Assembly: GCF_045062605.1 (NCBI RefSeq)
Contig: NZ_JBJGDW010000014.1
Location: 7,795 to 71,794, forward strand
Direction: 5' to 3'
DNA length: 64,000 bases
Origin: Deinococcus sp045062605
GTDB lineage: Bacteria > Deinococcota > Deinococci > Deinococcales > Deinococcaceae
Each line of letters opens with the position of its first letter. Position 1 is the stretch's first letter. The position numbers were made by a program, and so were the translations under genes. The notes under the pieces are model-generated. The model searched no databases and was not told the DNA's origin. It saw only the letters and a list, made by a program, of their open reading frames with translations. Positions 46,177-60,199 of this stretch are shown here, in pieces.

Positions 46177-46955
46177 AGCACTTCAACCTCAGTCTGCGGC
46201 ACGTCCAGTCCCGTCAACGACAGGAACGCGTCTTCCAGCGTCTGCGTTCCGGTGCGTTCCAGCAATTCCTCCGGCGTGCCCTCCGCGATCAGTTGGCCGC
46301 CACCGATGATGCCGATTCGTTCGGCCATGCGCTCGGCGACTTCCAGAATGTGGGTGGTCAGGACCACCGCGCCGCCGTCATCCACGTACTGGCGCAGCGC
46401 ATCCTTGACCTGCCGCGAGGCCGCCGCGTCTAGCCCGGTCAGCGGCTCATCCAGCAGCAGCAGGCGCGGGTGGTGGATCAGCGCCCCGGCCATCGCCAGT
46501 TTCTGCTTCATGCCGCGCGAGAAGCCCTCCACCCGCTCCTGGCGGTGGTCCCACAGGTTCAGCCATTTCAGCAGGCGTTCGGCCTCCAGGGCAGCCTGCG
46601 CGGCGTCCATGCCCCACAGCCCGGCCACGAATTCCAGGTATTCGGGGGCACTGAGCTTGCCGTACAGCAGCGGATCGTCCGGCAGATACGCCAGCACCTG
46701 CTTGGCGGCCTGGGCCTCGTGCTGGACGCTGTGGCCGTAGATGAACGCCTCGCCGCTGTCAGGCTTCGTCAGACCCGCGATCATGCGGATGGTGGTGGTC
46801 TTCCCTGCCCCGTTCGGACCCAGCAGGGCGTACAGCTCGCCGGGCTGCACGCGCAGGCTCAGGCCGGAGACTGCCGCACGGCCCGCGAACGACTTGTGAA
46901 GTCCACGCAGTTCCAGCGCGGCGATCTCGGGTGTGGTGGGCGTGGGCGCGGACAT
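46173..46955 (-). CDS. ABC exporter ATPase
   Basis: 260 residues. Walker A GPNGAGKTT, Q-loop LPDDPLLYGKLSAPEYLEF, signature FSRGMKQKL (exporter variant), Walker B LLLDEPLTGLD and switch TTHILEVAERM. Same general group as the NatA-like ATPase at 28 kb (DrrA/CcmA type). Its stop overlaps the permease ATG by four bases. It diverges from minC, with 121 bases between that contain no clear operator. Confidence 0.93.
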   Translation of the reverse strand: MSAPTPTTPEIAALELRGLHKSFAGRAAVSGLSLRVQPGELYALLGPNGAGKTTTIRMIAGLTKPDSGEAFIYGHSVQHEAQAAKQVLAYLPDDPLLYGKLSAPEYLEFVAGLWGMDAAQAALEAERLLKWLNLWDHRQERVEGFSRGMKQKLAMAGALIHHPRLLLLDEPLTGLDAAASRQVKDALRQYVDDGGAVVLTTHILEVAERMAERIGIIGGGQLIAEGTPEELLERTGTQTLEDAFLSLTGLDVPQTEVEVL

Positions 46956-47076
46956 GCCCTCTTATACGGGGAAGGCGGGTGAGAGGTTGCCCCGGACGCT
47001 GCGTTGGTTCTGTACGGACCCCCTGCGCGGATGCTGTGCGGACCCTGCGGCGAAATGTGACGCTAGATTAGAGGTC

Positions 47077-47691
47077 ATGAAGTTACGCGGCACGCTGGGC
47101 GGTCTGAATCTGCTGCTGGAACCGGGCGACACCGCCGAGAGCGTGTCACGCGGGCTGACCATGCCCAACCTCTCCGGCAACAGTGTGACCATCGAGATCA
47201 ACGGCGACGCCGATCCGGGCGCTCTTGAGCAGGCATTGACCGCCATCCGCGAGGCCGGGGGCCAGCCGGGCCGCATCCGCGCGCCGCGCGTGACGGTGGC
47301 CTCTCCGGCCCAGGCCGCGCCCGAAGCCCATCCCATCGACAGCGCCCGCACAGTGATCGTGCCGCATACCATCCGGGCCGGGTCGCGCAACGAGTACCGG
47401 GGCAGCGTGATCGTGCTGGGCGACGTGAACCCCAGCGCCGAGGTGATCGCGGGCGGCGACGTGATCGTCATTGGTGCATTACGCGGCCTAGCCCACGCCG
47501 GGCAAGGCGGCTACAGCGACGCCATCGTGTGGGCGCGTCCGATTGCCAGCCCCCAGATCCGCATCGGCGACGCTGTGGCCCGCGCCCCGGAAGGCAGCAG
47601 CCTGAGCAACATGCGCCAGCGGGACGGTCAGCCGGTGGCGGAACTGGCGCGGTTGCAAAACGGCGTGATTGCGATTGACGTGCAGAAGTAG
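47077..47691 (+). CDS. minC: Septum-site determining protein MinC
   Basis: 204 residues. Inhibits FtsZ polymers away from mid-cell. The C-terminal beta-helix is unmistakable: RTVIVPHTIRAGSRNEYRGSVIVLGDVNPSAEVIAGGDVIVIGALRGLAHAGQGG, with the MinC RSGQ-like turn read as RAGS. The N-terminal domain (residues 1-80) is short and weakly kept, as often seen outside proteobacteria. ATG 47077 follows GAGGT closely. No minD or minE is adjacent, so they must be elsewhere, as in other Deinococcus-type genomes. Confidence 0.92.
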   Translation: MKLRGTLGGLNLLLEPGDTAESVSRGLTMPNLSGNSVTIEINGDADPGALEQALTAIREAGGQPGRIRAPRVTVASPAQAAPEAHPIDSARTVIVPHTIRAGSRNEYRGSVIVLGDVNPSAEVIAGGDVIVIGALRGLAHAGQGGYSDAIVWARPIASPQIRIGDAVARAPEGSSLSNMRQRDGQPVAELARLQNGVIAIDVQK

Positions 47692-47726
47692 AGGAAGTAC
47701 AAGACGGTTTTTCTGGCACGCTCCCA

Positions 47727-47847
47727 CGGTTTAACCCCTCTGCCCCTCAAGGGGAGGCAAGGAGATTCCGCCGTGGCACGATCCATTGCGACTCCTGGCT
47801 CCCTTTTGAGGGGAGCTGGCAGCGAAGCTGACTGAGGGGTTAAACCG
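47727..47847 (+). repeat. AACCCCTC-type dispersed repeat, best-kept copy
   Basis: 121 bp with perfect 14-bp terminal inverted repeats CGGTTTAACCCCTC and GAGGGGTTAAACCG. Inner blocks GGGGAGGCAAGGAG, TGGCTCCCTTTTGAGGGGAGCTGGC and GCGAAGCTGACTGAGG match the copies at 23242 and 18066. It encodes nothing. It lies between minC and the rimP leader. Confidence 0.85.
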
Positions 47848-47934
47848 CAAGCAGCCACTTCAGAACATCGGCTACAGACAGCCTTCCACCTCCGACTTTG
47901 TGACCGCCTTCGCCGCCCAAATGGCCGCGTCGGC

Positions 47935-47994
47935 TATACTGAGTCTTGAAATTCCTCGGAATAGAGGGGTGGGTGCGGTAAGCCCACCTTTTTT
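47935..47994 (+). promoter_or_regulatory. rimP-nusA-infB leader with promoter box and terminator
   Basis: TATACT (47935-47940) is a good -10 box, though the -35 is poor. Thirty bases on, GGTGGG (47968-47973) and CCCACC (47983-47988) form a hairpin with six T after it (47989-47994), before the rimP ATG at 48044. A short CCTC/GAGG stem precedes it. A terminator inside the leader fits control of the operon by NusA itself, known for such operons; similar rimP leaders are on record in other bacteria. Confidence 0.65.
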
Positions 47995-48043
47995 CGTGGA
48001 GGGGGTGGTCAGGTGGGCAGCCCGCATGGGAGGCCCCGACAAT

Positions 48044-48559
48044 ATGAATAACAACGCAAACGACAACTCAGACGGCCAGACGGCCAACAATTCAAGTGGG
48101 CAGCCGGACGGGCAGATCGCCCGGCTTCAGGCCATAGCGCAGGCAGGAGTCAGGCCGCTGGGCTTCGAGGTCCTGGAAGTTCAGCTTCAGAACGCGGGCG
48201 GAGAACTGATCGTGCTGGTGCGGATTGACCGACTGGACGAACAGCCCGTCACGATGGCCGACATCACGGGGGCCAGCCGCGCCGCCGAGGCGGAGTTTGA
48301 CCGGGTCGATCCGATCACGGGCGAGTACCGCCTGGAATTCGAGTCGCCGGGGGCCAAGCGTCCGCTGCTGACGGCCCGGCATTTCGAGCGCATGGTGGGC
48401 CTCAAGGCGCGGGTGCGCGGCGACGGTCAGGCATTCACCGCCCCGATCAAGGCGGTGGACGGCGAGGACGTGACCTTCGACGTGAACGGCGACGACGTGA
48501 CGCTGAAAGCCGGAACGTTCACCGCCAATCTGGCCGAGTTCCCGGACCGCCACCGCTGA
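48044..48559 (+). CDS. rimP: Ribosome maturation factor RimP
   Basis: 171 residues. Needed for assembly of the 30S subunit. The RimP/YlxS pattern is clear: LGFEVLEVQLQNAGGELIVLVRIDRLDEQPVTMADITGASRAAEAEFD and YRLEFESPGAKRPLLTARHFERMVGLKARV, with the EVSSPGxxRPL site as FESPGAKRPL. The N-terminal 20 residues (NNNANDNSDGQTANNSSG) are low-complexity. The start ATG 48044 has no strong ribosome site. First gene of rimP-nusA-ylxR-infB. Confidence 0.94.
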   Translation: MNNNANDNSDGQTANNSSGQPDGQIARLQAIAQAGVRPLGFEVLEVQLQNAGGELIVLVRIDRLDEQPVTMADITGASRAAEAEFDRVDPITGEYRLEFESPGAKRPLLTARHFERMVGLKARVRGDGQAFTAPIKAVDGEDVTFDVNGDDVTLKAGTFTANLAEFPDRHR

Positions 48560-48622
48560 AGCCTGACCGCCTCTAAAACCCAGACAACAGACAACACAGA
48601 CAACCGAAAAAGGAAGAGTGAG

Positions 48623-49810
<1,188 letters not shown>

Positions 49811-49813
49811 GCC

Positions 49814-50134
49814 TTGTCTGCCGCCCTGCCAACACCTGCCAAGTATGTGCCACAGCGCACCTGCGCGGCCTGCCGCCGCAAACGCCCTCAAAGCGAGTTT
49901 GTGAGAGTGACGCGGGTAGACGGCAAGTGGGACGTGCGGGCCGGGAACAGAGTCGGACGGGGCGCATATGTCTGCGCGGACACCCCCGAATGCTGGCAGG
50001 AAAAGCGGCTGCGACGGGCCTTTCGCGCACAGGCCGCCGAGATCGCGGAGCAACTTCAAAACCATCGAAAAGACCCAAATCAGAACCATTCCGCGCCAGA
50101 CGCGCGGGTCTCACCGGAGGTGAGTCATGTCTAA
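49814..50134 (+). CDS. ylxR: YlxR (DUF448) RNA-binding protein
   Basis: 106 residues. DUF448: PQRTCAACRRKRPQSEFVRVTR, GNRVGRGAYVCADTPECWQEKRLRRAFR. The CxxC and the later Cys pair may hold zinc or not, as in other members. It sits in its standard place between nusA and infB; suggested as an RNA-binding or nucleoid-linked regulator. The start is TTG, with no ATG in frame; it lies three bases after the nusA stop. Its 3' end overlaps infB by eight bases, where the infB ribosome site GGAGGT is found. Confidence 0.9.
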   Translation: MSAALPTPAKYVPQRTCAACRRKRPQSEFVRVTRVDGKWDVRAGNRVGRGAYVCADTPECWQEKRLRRAFRAQAAEIAEQLQNHRKDPNQNHSAPDARVSPEVSHV

Positions 50135-51947
50135 AGTCCGAATTTACACGCTGGCCAAAGAGCTAAATCTGGAAAACGCCAGGATGCTGGAAATCCTCGA
50201 CGGGCTGGGCGTCTCGTACAAGAGCGTCAGCAGCACCATCGAGGAAGACACCGTCGAACTGATCAAGCAGATCGTGGCCGAGGAAGGCACCGGAAGCGAG
50301 GAAGCCCAGGCCGCCGCACCCGCCGAGGCCCAGGCCGCTCAGTCTCAGGACGCGCCAGAGCAAGAAGAAACGCCTCAAGTGGCCCAGGCTTCAGCCACCG
50401 CAGTCCAGACCCGCGACGATGTTGCACCGGCCTCCAAGGCTGAGATTCCCCACCGCGCCCCCGTCGTGACCATCATGGGCCACGTCGATCACGGCAAGAC
50501 CTCACTGCTGGACTACATCCGCAAGACCAAGGTGGCGGCCAAGGAAGCGGGCGGCATCACGCAGCACGTTGGGGCCTTCGAGGCTCAGACCTCCAAGGGC
50601 AGGATCGTGTTTATCGACACCCCTGGCCACGAGGCGTTCACCACCATCCGGGCGCGCGGGGCCAACGTCGCCGACATCGCCATCATCGTGATCGCCGCCG
50701 ACGACAGCCTGATGCCGCAGACCCGCGAGGCCATCGCGCACGCGCAGGCGGCCAAAGTGCCGATGATCATCGCCATCAACAAGATGGACTTGCCGCAGGC
50801 CAACGCCGACAAGGTCAAGACCGATCTGACGCAGCTCAACCTCGTTCCCGAAGAGTACGGCGGTGACCTGATCGTGGTGCCGGTCAGCGCCAGAACCGGC
50901 GAGGGTGTGGAAGACCTGCTGGAATACATCAGCCTGAACGCCGAGCTGGAAGACCTGCGCGCCGATCCCAACGGGGAATTCTCGGGCGTGGTCATCGAGG
51001 GCAAGGTGGACAAGCAGTCCGGCGTCCTGGCCACCGTGATGGTTCAGGAAGGCACGCTGCATGTCGGGGATTTCCTGGTGGTGGGCGAGAACTACGGCAA
51101 GATCAAGGCCATGATGGACAGCGCGGGCGGGCGTATCAAGGAAGCTGGCCCCAGCACCCCCGTGCAGATTCTGGGCTTCTCCGAGGTGCCCACCAGCGGC
51201 GAGAAGGTCAGCAGCGCCAAGAACGAACACGCCGCGCGTGACCTGATCGCCTCGCGCGCCAGTGACCGCCGCGACGCCGAGGGTGCACAGGTGCTGCGCA
51301 AGTTGACCCTGGAGGACATGATGGGGCCGCTGACCACCGTGCGCACCGTCAACCTGATCCTGCGCGCCGACACCCAGGGCAGCGTGGAGGCCATTCAGGG
51401 CATCCTGGCCCGCAAGGAGTCCGACGACGTCAAGATCAACGTGCTGCTGGCGGGCATCGGCGCGCCCACCGAGGGCGACGTGCTGCTGGCTGGAACCGCC
51501 GAGGCCACCATTCTGTGCTTCAGCGTCACGGCCCCCGGCAGCGTCACCAAGATCGCCGATACCAAGGGCGTGGACATCAAGTCCTTCCGCATCATCTACG
51601 AACTGATCGATGAAGTGGACCGCCTGATGAAGGGCAACGTGGAACCCGTGTTCGAGGAGAAATACCTGGGCCGCGCCGAGGTCCGCATGGTCATCAAGCA
51701 CCCACGCTTCGGCAACATCGCCGGGTCGTATGTCACCGACGGCAGCCTGAAGCGCAACGCGAAAGCCAAGGTCACGCGCGGCAAGGAAACCGTCTACGAG
51801 GGCACCCTGGTGGGCCTTAAGCGCCTCAAGGACGACGTGCGTGAAGTTCAGACCGGCTACGAGTGCGGGATCAACCTGGACTGGGAAGGCGCGGAAATCG
51901 GCGACATCATCGAGGCCAGCGAGATGGTGGAAGTGGAAGTGGCATAA
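50127..51947 (+). CDS. infB: Translation initiation factor IF-2
   Basis: 606 residues. Brings fMet-tRNA to the 30S subunit and promotes subunit joining. A short N-terminal IF2_N part (MSKVRIYTLAKELNLENARMLEILDGLGV), an Ala/Glu/Gln-rich linker (about 55-105), then the GTPase: G1 GHVDHGKT (118-125), G3 DTPGHEAF, G4 NKMD, followed by domains II-IV (GEFSGVVIEGKVDKQSG to EGAEIGDIIEASEMVEVEVA). Short compared with E. coli (890), in line with Deinococcus-Thermus proteins. GGAGGT lies before the ATG. Confidence 0.97.
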   Translation: MSKVRIYTLAKELNLENARMLEILDGLGVSYKSVSSTIEEDTVELIKQIVAEEGTGSEEAQAAAPAEAQAAQSQDAPEQEETPQVAQASATAVQTRDDVAPASKAEIPHRAPVVTIMGHVDHGKTSLLDYIRKTKVAAKEAGGITQHVGAFEAQTSKGRIVFIDTPGHEAFTTIRARGANVADIAIIVIAADDSLMPQTREAIAHAQAAKVPMIIAINKMDLPQANADKVKTDLTQLNLVPEEYGGDLIVVPVSARTGEGVEDLLEYISLNAELEDLRADPNGEFSGVVIEGKVDKQSGVLATVMVQEGTLHVGDFLVVGENYGKIKAMMDSAGGRIKEAGPSTPVQILGFSEVPTSGEKVSSAKNEHAARDLIASRASDRRDAEGAQVLRKLTLEDMMGPLTTVRTVNLILRADTQGSVEAIQGILARKESDDVKINVLLAGIGAPTEGDVLLAGTAEATILCFSVTAPGSVTKIADTKGVDIKSFRIIYELIDEVDRLMKGNVEPVFEEKYLGRAEVRMVIKHPRFGNIAGSYVTDGSLKRNAKAKVTRGKETVYEGTLVGLKRLKDDVREVQTGYECGINLDWEGAEIGDIIEASEMVEVEVA

Positions 51948-51979
51948 GCCTGAGCATTACCACAAGTCTCAACCTCAAC

Positions 51980-52014
51980 AGGGCCACCTCCAATCACTGG
52001 AGGTGGCCCTCTTT
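51980..52014 (+). terminator. Terminator of the rimP-nusA-infB operon
   Basis: AGGGCCACCTCCA (51980-51992) and TGGAGGTGGCCCT (51998-52010) form a perfect 13-bp stem with loop ATCAC, then CTTT. Confidence 0.85.
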
Positions 52015-52028
52015 AAAGCAGTTCTCCA

Positions 52029-52068
52029 AATGAAGTCACCGGAAGTCTTTTACTCCGGTGACTTCATT
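52029..52068. repeat. Second perfect inverted repeat downstream of infB
   Basis: AATGAAGTCACCGGA (52029-52043) and TCCGGTGACTTCATT (52054-52068), a 15-bp stem with a 10-base loop. No T tract follows on either strand, so it does not look like an intrinsic terminator. The rest of the gap to 52154 is AT-rich and shows nothing else recognised. Confidence 0.7.
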
Positions 52069-52154
52069 CTCCGTCCTGGTCGGTAAAAGTCATTCACTTC
52101 ACTCGGTCATAAAAATGGTCTTTTTATAACAACTGCTTTGATGGGCTATCGGCG

Positions 52155-52727
52155 TCAGCTTCCGCCCTCCACCTCGTTCGGGTCCACGGTGCCGATGTCG
52201 GTCTGCCCCTGCATGCTGTCCGGGATATCCAGATCGCCGCGCGGACCCCCGCCCCGCCCACCGGGGCCGTGCATCCCACGTCCGCCACGTCCATCAGGCC
52301 CGCCCATACCCCGGCCACCCAGCAGGGCGAAGGACTGGTCCTTCAGGCGGATTTTCATGGCGGCAGCACGGTTGGCGGCAAGATCACCGTTTTTCACGCC
52401 CTGATCGATGGTGGCGTTCCCGGCAGCTAGCGCGGCGGCCTTCAACTTGTCCAGGCTGATGCCGAGCTGCGCGGCCAGCTTCTGAAGGTACACGTCACCG
52501 TAATTGGTGCCGCTTCTGGTACGTGTCTGTGTGCCTGCTGCGCCGCGCTGACCCAGTTGCGTGGGCTGAACACGCTGGAGCTGCTGCGCCTGCACTGTGG
52601 CGTCGGCAGCCGCTGTTCCAGACTGCTGGGCCAGCACTGCGCCCACAGTCAGCGGCAGGGCAGCCAGAACGATCAGGGGCGTCTTGCAGAAAATCATCTT
52701 AATGCGGGTGGTCTTGAACCGACTCAT
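52155..52727 (-). CDS. Secreted Gly-rich protein
   Basis: 190 residues. Signal peptide (LIVLAALPLTVGAVLAQQ), then a Gln/Thr-rich stretch, a helical part (YGDVYLQKLAAQLGISLDKLKAAALAAGNATIDQGVKNGDLAANRAAAMKIRL, about 75-135), and a Gly/Arg-rich segment (GGRGMGGPDGRGGRGMHGPGG-type, about 138-165), ending DIGTVDPNEVEGGS. The helical part resembles short helical repeats seen in exported proteins of the DUF2680 kind. Function unknown. GGAGG lies six bases before the ATG. Confidence 0.75.
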   Translation of the reverse strand: MSRFKTTRIKMIFCKTPLIVLAALPLTVGAVLAQQSGTAAADATVQAQQLQRVQPTQLGQRGAAGTQTRTRSGTNYGDVYLQKLAAQLGISLDKLKAAALAAGNATIDQGVKNGDLAANRAAAMKIRLKDQSFALLGGRGMGGPDGRGGRGMHGPGGRGGGPRGDLDIPDSMQGQTDIGTVDPNEVEGGS

Positions 52728-52879
52728 GTGGAGTCCTCCTTGAATGTCGCGGGCCAGAAACAGTTTCTGACCCTGCGCCGAGCCTTTCAGCGGGCCATCA
52801 ACAAACGGCCCACGGACCGCGAAGAAACGGCGCAGGCGGCGCAGAAGGTGCGGGCCGTCATCTCGCCGTCAGTCCATGC

Positions 52880-53245
52880 TTGGTATGCTGCGGCGCTTTG
52901 CGTCCCTCCCCCACCCCCCGCCCTGCCTGGGTTTCACGTCTGAGTGCGTGGCCGGGTGTGCTGACATTGCTGTCGGTGCTGGCCGTGGTGCTGGGCACGC
53001 CCGTGCGTCCGCCGGAAGTGGGACAGCGACTGAGCGCCAGCAACGTGGCCCCCGCCCTGCCCGAAGTTCGGGCCATGCCGCAACCGGGGCCGAGTGTGCC
53101 GGTGCTGACGCCGCCGCCGCCCGCAGCATCCCTGCGACTAATTCGCGAACAGACGGGCTGTCTGGTCACCTGCTGGAGCTGGCAGCAGCCCGCGCCGCTG
53201 AGTGACCTGAACGTGCTGGGGCGGCGGCAGACCGACGGTGGCTGA
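52880..53245 (+). CDS. Hypothetical membrane-anchored or secreted small protein
   Basis: Up to 121 residues. One hydrophobic helix (WPGVLTLLSVLAVVLGTPV, about residues 24-42), a Pro-rich stretch (MPQPGPSVPVLTPPPPAA) and a short C-terminal part with two Cys (TGCLVTCWSW). Not recognised. The start is unsure (TTG 52880 or a nearby codon), and no ribosome site stands out. It lies 60 bases upstream of secDF in the same direction, and may be a free-standing exported protein; chance coding cannot be excluded. Confidence 0.45.
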   Translation: MVCCGALRPSPTPRPAWVSRLSAWPGVLTLLSVLAVVLGTPVRPPEVGQRLSASNVAPALPEVRAMPQPGPSVPVLTPPPPAASLRLIREQTGCLVTCWSWQQPAPLSDLNVLGRRQTDGG

Positions 53246-53304
53246 GGGACAGAAACGCCGAACATGCCTCTCTGCTTCTCCCCCATCTGACTAGGAGTTC
53301 CACC

Positions 53305-55620
<2,316 letters not shown>

Positions 55621-55635
55621 GCCCCGCTATTGCTG

Positions 55636-55674
55636 GCCCCGTCTCTTGCGGTATGGAGGAGACGGGGCTTTTCT
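55636..55674 (+). terminator. secDF terminator
   Basis: GCCCCGTCTC (55636-55645) pairs with GAGACGGGGC (55659-55668), followed by TTTT. Confidence 0.85.
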
Positions 55675-55783
55675 GTGTCCGACGTTGGCTTGACTGGACA
55701 CACAATTTGACCAGACCCACAGTTTGATCAGAACCCGGCTCAATCAGGCACATCGCGGCCCAGTCCAGTGTCACACTCGGCCT

Positions 55784-56212
55784 ATGCTCCTTGTCATTCA
55801 CGCCGCACTGACCTGGGTTCTGGTCGGCCTGATCCTGACCATCCAGCTCGTCCACTATCCCCTGTTCTCCCGCGTGGGGGCGGAGGGGTACGCGGCGTAC
55901 CAGCGGGAACACGTCACGCGCATCACCTGGCTCGTCGCGCCCCTGATGCTGGCTGAACTGGCGACGGGGGCTGCCCTGGTCCTGCGCCTCCCAACTTTCG
56001 TGTCGGCGGCCTCTGCTGGACTGGGGCTGGGGCTGATCATCCTGATCTGGGTCTCCACCGCCCTGATCCAGTCGCCCGTGCATGGCCGCCTGACCACAGG
56101 CTTCGATGCGGCGCTGCACGCGCGTCTGGTCACGACCAACTGGCTGAGGACCGTCCTCTGGCTGCTGCGCGGCTTCCTAGTGGGCGGGTGGCTGCTGCTG
56201 GCGCTGGCATGA
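55784..56212 (+). CDS. Four-helix membrane protein, unknown function
   Basis: 142 residues. Four hydrophobic helices: VIHAALTWVLVGLILTIQLVHYPLF, TWLVAPLMLAELATGAALVL, AASAGLGLGLIILIWVSTALI and VLWLLRGFLVGGWLLLALA. Between the first two comes FSRVGAEGYAAYQREHVTRI, and later TGFDAALHARLVTTNWLRT. The wording is close to small integral membrane proteins of the DUF1772-like kind but is not certain. No ribosome site stands out. It comes shortly before lysY in the same direction (85 bases apart). Confidence 0.7.
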   Translation: MLLVIHAALTWVLVGLILTIQLVHYPLFSRVGAEGYAAYQREHVTRITWLVAPLMLAELATGAALVLRLPTFVSAASAGLGLGLIILIWVSTALIQSPVHGRLTTGFDAALHARLVTTNWLRTVLWLLRGFLVGGWLLLALA

Positions 56213-56297
56213 GCGCCGGACAGATTTACCCAGCCCAGCCCCCTCCCCTAGCCACTTCCCAATTCGCCCAACGGTTTTCCGGCAGAGTGGGGCGCGT

Positions 56298-57353
<1,056 letters not shown>

Positions 57354-57418
57354 GCAAATGGAAGCGGGGAGGAAACCCCAATATCAGGGTCTTCTCCTCG
57401 CCGTATTTTCCGAAACGG

Positions 57419-58378
57419 TTACTTCAGGATGTTCAGGTCTTGCAGCAGTTGCGCCACGTCGGTCCTCTGTACCCTCACGAAACGGTCAAACGTTGTGCCG
57501 GACGCAAAATAAGCATCCCACTTGTTCTCGGCCAGTTTCTTCTTCCAGGTGTCCGTGCGGACCATGCGGGTCATCATGACCGTGAGTTCAGAGCGCTGGG
57601 CGGCGCTGATCCTACCCGTCGCCACCACGCCGCGCCAGTTGGACACGTCCACGTTGTAGCCCTTGGCGATCAATGTGGGCAGGTTGACGCCCGCCACCGG
57701 CTCAGGGGCCAGGATAGCGAGGCCGCGTACCTGTCCGCTCCTGATCAGGTCTTCGATCTCGCTGTAACCGGCGCTGACCACGTCCAGTTCGCCGCCAATC
57801 ATGGCCTTGGCCGCCTGCGCGCCGCCTGCGGAGGGAATGAACTTGACCTGGCTCATGGGGATCTTGAGTTCCTTGGCCAGCTTGCCCACGGCGACGTGCC
57901 CGCTGCCGCCCTCGCTGCTGCCGCCAAAACGGATAGAGGACGGGTTGCTTCGGAACGCGCCGATCAGCTCATCGACAGTCTTGTAAGGCGATTTGGCCGA
58001 CACGAGCAGTACCTCGTAGGAGGTGGTCAGTCGGGCAATCGGGGTCACGTCCGAGTTGAGGTCATAGGGACTCTTGTTGATGGGAATCCCCGCCACCATG
58101 ACAAAGCCCGTGACCATCAGGTTGTTCGGCTGGCCCTTGAGCTTGACGAATTCGGCCAGCCCCAGTGTTCCAGCCTTGCCGGGAATGTTGTACACGCTGA
58201 CGTTCGGGGCCAGTTTTTCGGTGCGCAGCGTCTCGGCAATCGCCTGCGCGGTACCGTCCCAGCCGCCGCCTACCGAGGCCGGTGCCAGAATCTTAATCTC
58301 GGTCTGCGCCTGCGCGGAGGCAGTAACGAGCAGTAGGGCGGCAGTGGCAATCAGGGTCAAACGGGGAACACGCGACAT
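57419..58378 (-). CDS. TctC-type (Bug) tripartite transporter substrate-binding protein
   Basis: 319 residues. Signal peptide (LIATAALLLVTASAQAQ), then the Bug/TctC fold: IKILAPASVGGGWDGTAQAIAETL, NIPGKAGTLGLAEFV, SPYKTVDELIGAFRSNP and the GGSSEGGSGHV loop. Binds a carboxylate such as citrate, nicotinate or an amino acid in the periplasm. No tctA or tctB gene is nearby, so it is an orphan, as many Bug proteins are. AAGGAG lies seven bases before the ATG. It is inserted, in opposite direction, between lysY and homocitrate synthase. Confidence 0.9.
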   Translation of the reverse strand: MSRVPRLTLIATAALLLVTASAQAQTEIKILAPASVGGGWDGTAQAIAETLRTEKLAPNVSVYNIPGKAGTLGLAEFVKLKGQPNNLMVTGFVMVAGIPINKSPYDLNSDVTPIARLTTSYEVLLVSAKSPYKTVDELIGAFRSNPSSIRFGGSSEGGSGHVAVGKLAKELKIPMSQVKFIPSAGGAQAAKAMIGGELDVVSAGYSEIEDLIRSGQVRGLAILAPEPVAGVNLPTLIAKGYNVDVSNWRGVVATGRISAAQRSELTVMMTRMVRTDTWKKKLAENKWDAYFASGTTFDRFVRVQRTDVAQLLQDLNILK

Positions 58379-58747
58379 GACAGAACTCCTTTGAGACTAC
58401 GGTATAAGAATAGAAACGGGCGGTCAGCTCTCTTGAGACACCGACTGGAAATCTTTGGAGTGCAACTCAATTCTTATGGAAAGGTTAGACCACGCCTCCT
58501 CACAGATTTATGACTTAATTCCTGGCAATCCATCCTAAATCCAGTGGGTTCATATGTGAAGTTTCATATGATTGTCTTGAGAGACCATATTCACAAGGAT
58601 CCTAAAAACATGTGGAGTAATCGACTTTATAAATGACCTCATGGGTAATTATGTTTCACCCCTGCCTTCAATTGAGTGGACGTAACCTGACCCCTTCGCC
58701 TTTGAATGATAGGCAGCGTATCCGCCCAGCTCTATATGTGGCTGATA

Positions 58748-58874
58748 CCGATTCCGTCTATTTCGTTAACAAAATGGGAAAGCGCCAGCTTGTCAATTCC
58801 ACGCCCGGACCCGCTTCGCTTCTCCTCGCGTCCGCTCAGATTTCCATCGTTTTGCAAATGATTCAATCGGAGTC
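58748..58874 (+). repeat. Dispersed repeat, about 127 bp (copy B)
   Basis: Begins CCGATTCCGTCTATTTCG and ends TTCAATCGGAGTC; aligns with 20320-20447 over its whole length. It lies in the 614-base gap 58379-58992, whose other part (58379-58747) is AT-rich and shows no gene. An 82-codon open frame across the repeat is not considered a gene. Confidence 0.7.
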
Positions 58875-58944
58875 AGCATGAGACCTCATCCCAAAAAAAG
58901 ATCGACGTCTATATTTTCATTTGAAAACTATTAGATAATTATTC

Positions 58945-58973
58945 TTGACAAATATCAGGTATTTGGGCAGAAT
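58945..58973 (+). promoter_or_regulatory. Homocitrate synthase promoter
   Basis: TTGACA (58945-58950), 17-base spacer, CAGAAT (58968-58973). Transcription would begin near 58980, after the ATG at 58972, which supports ATG 58993 as the real start of the gene. Confidence 0.7.
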
Positions 58974-58992
58974 GGACCCAGAAGAGGCCAAC

Positions 58993-60180
<1,188 letters not shown>

Positions 60181-60199
60181 GGGGCGGCAGAATGAAGCG

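Noticed and set aside
58633..58881. An 82-codon open frame in the gap before homocitrate synthase
   Set aside because: Most of it spans the dispersed repeat at 58748-58874, has no ribosome site, and matches no family.
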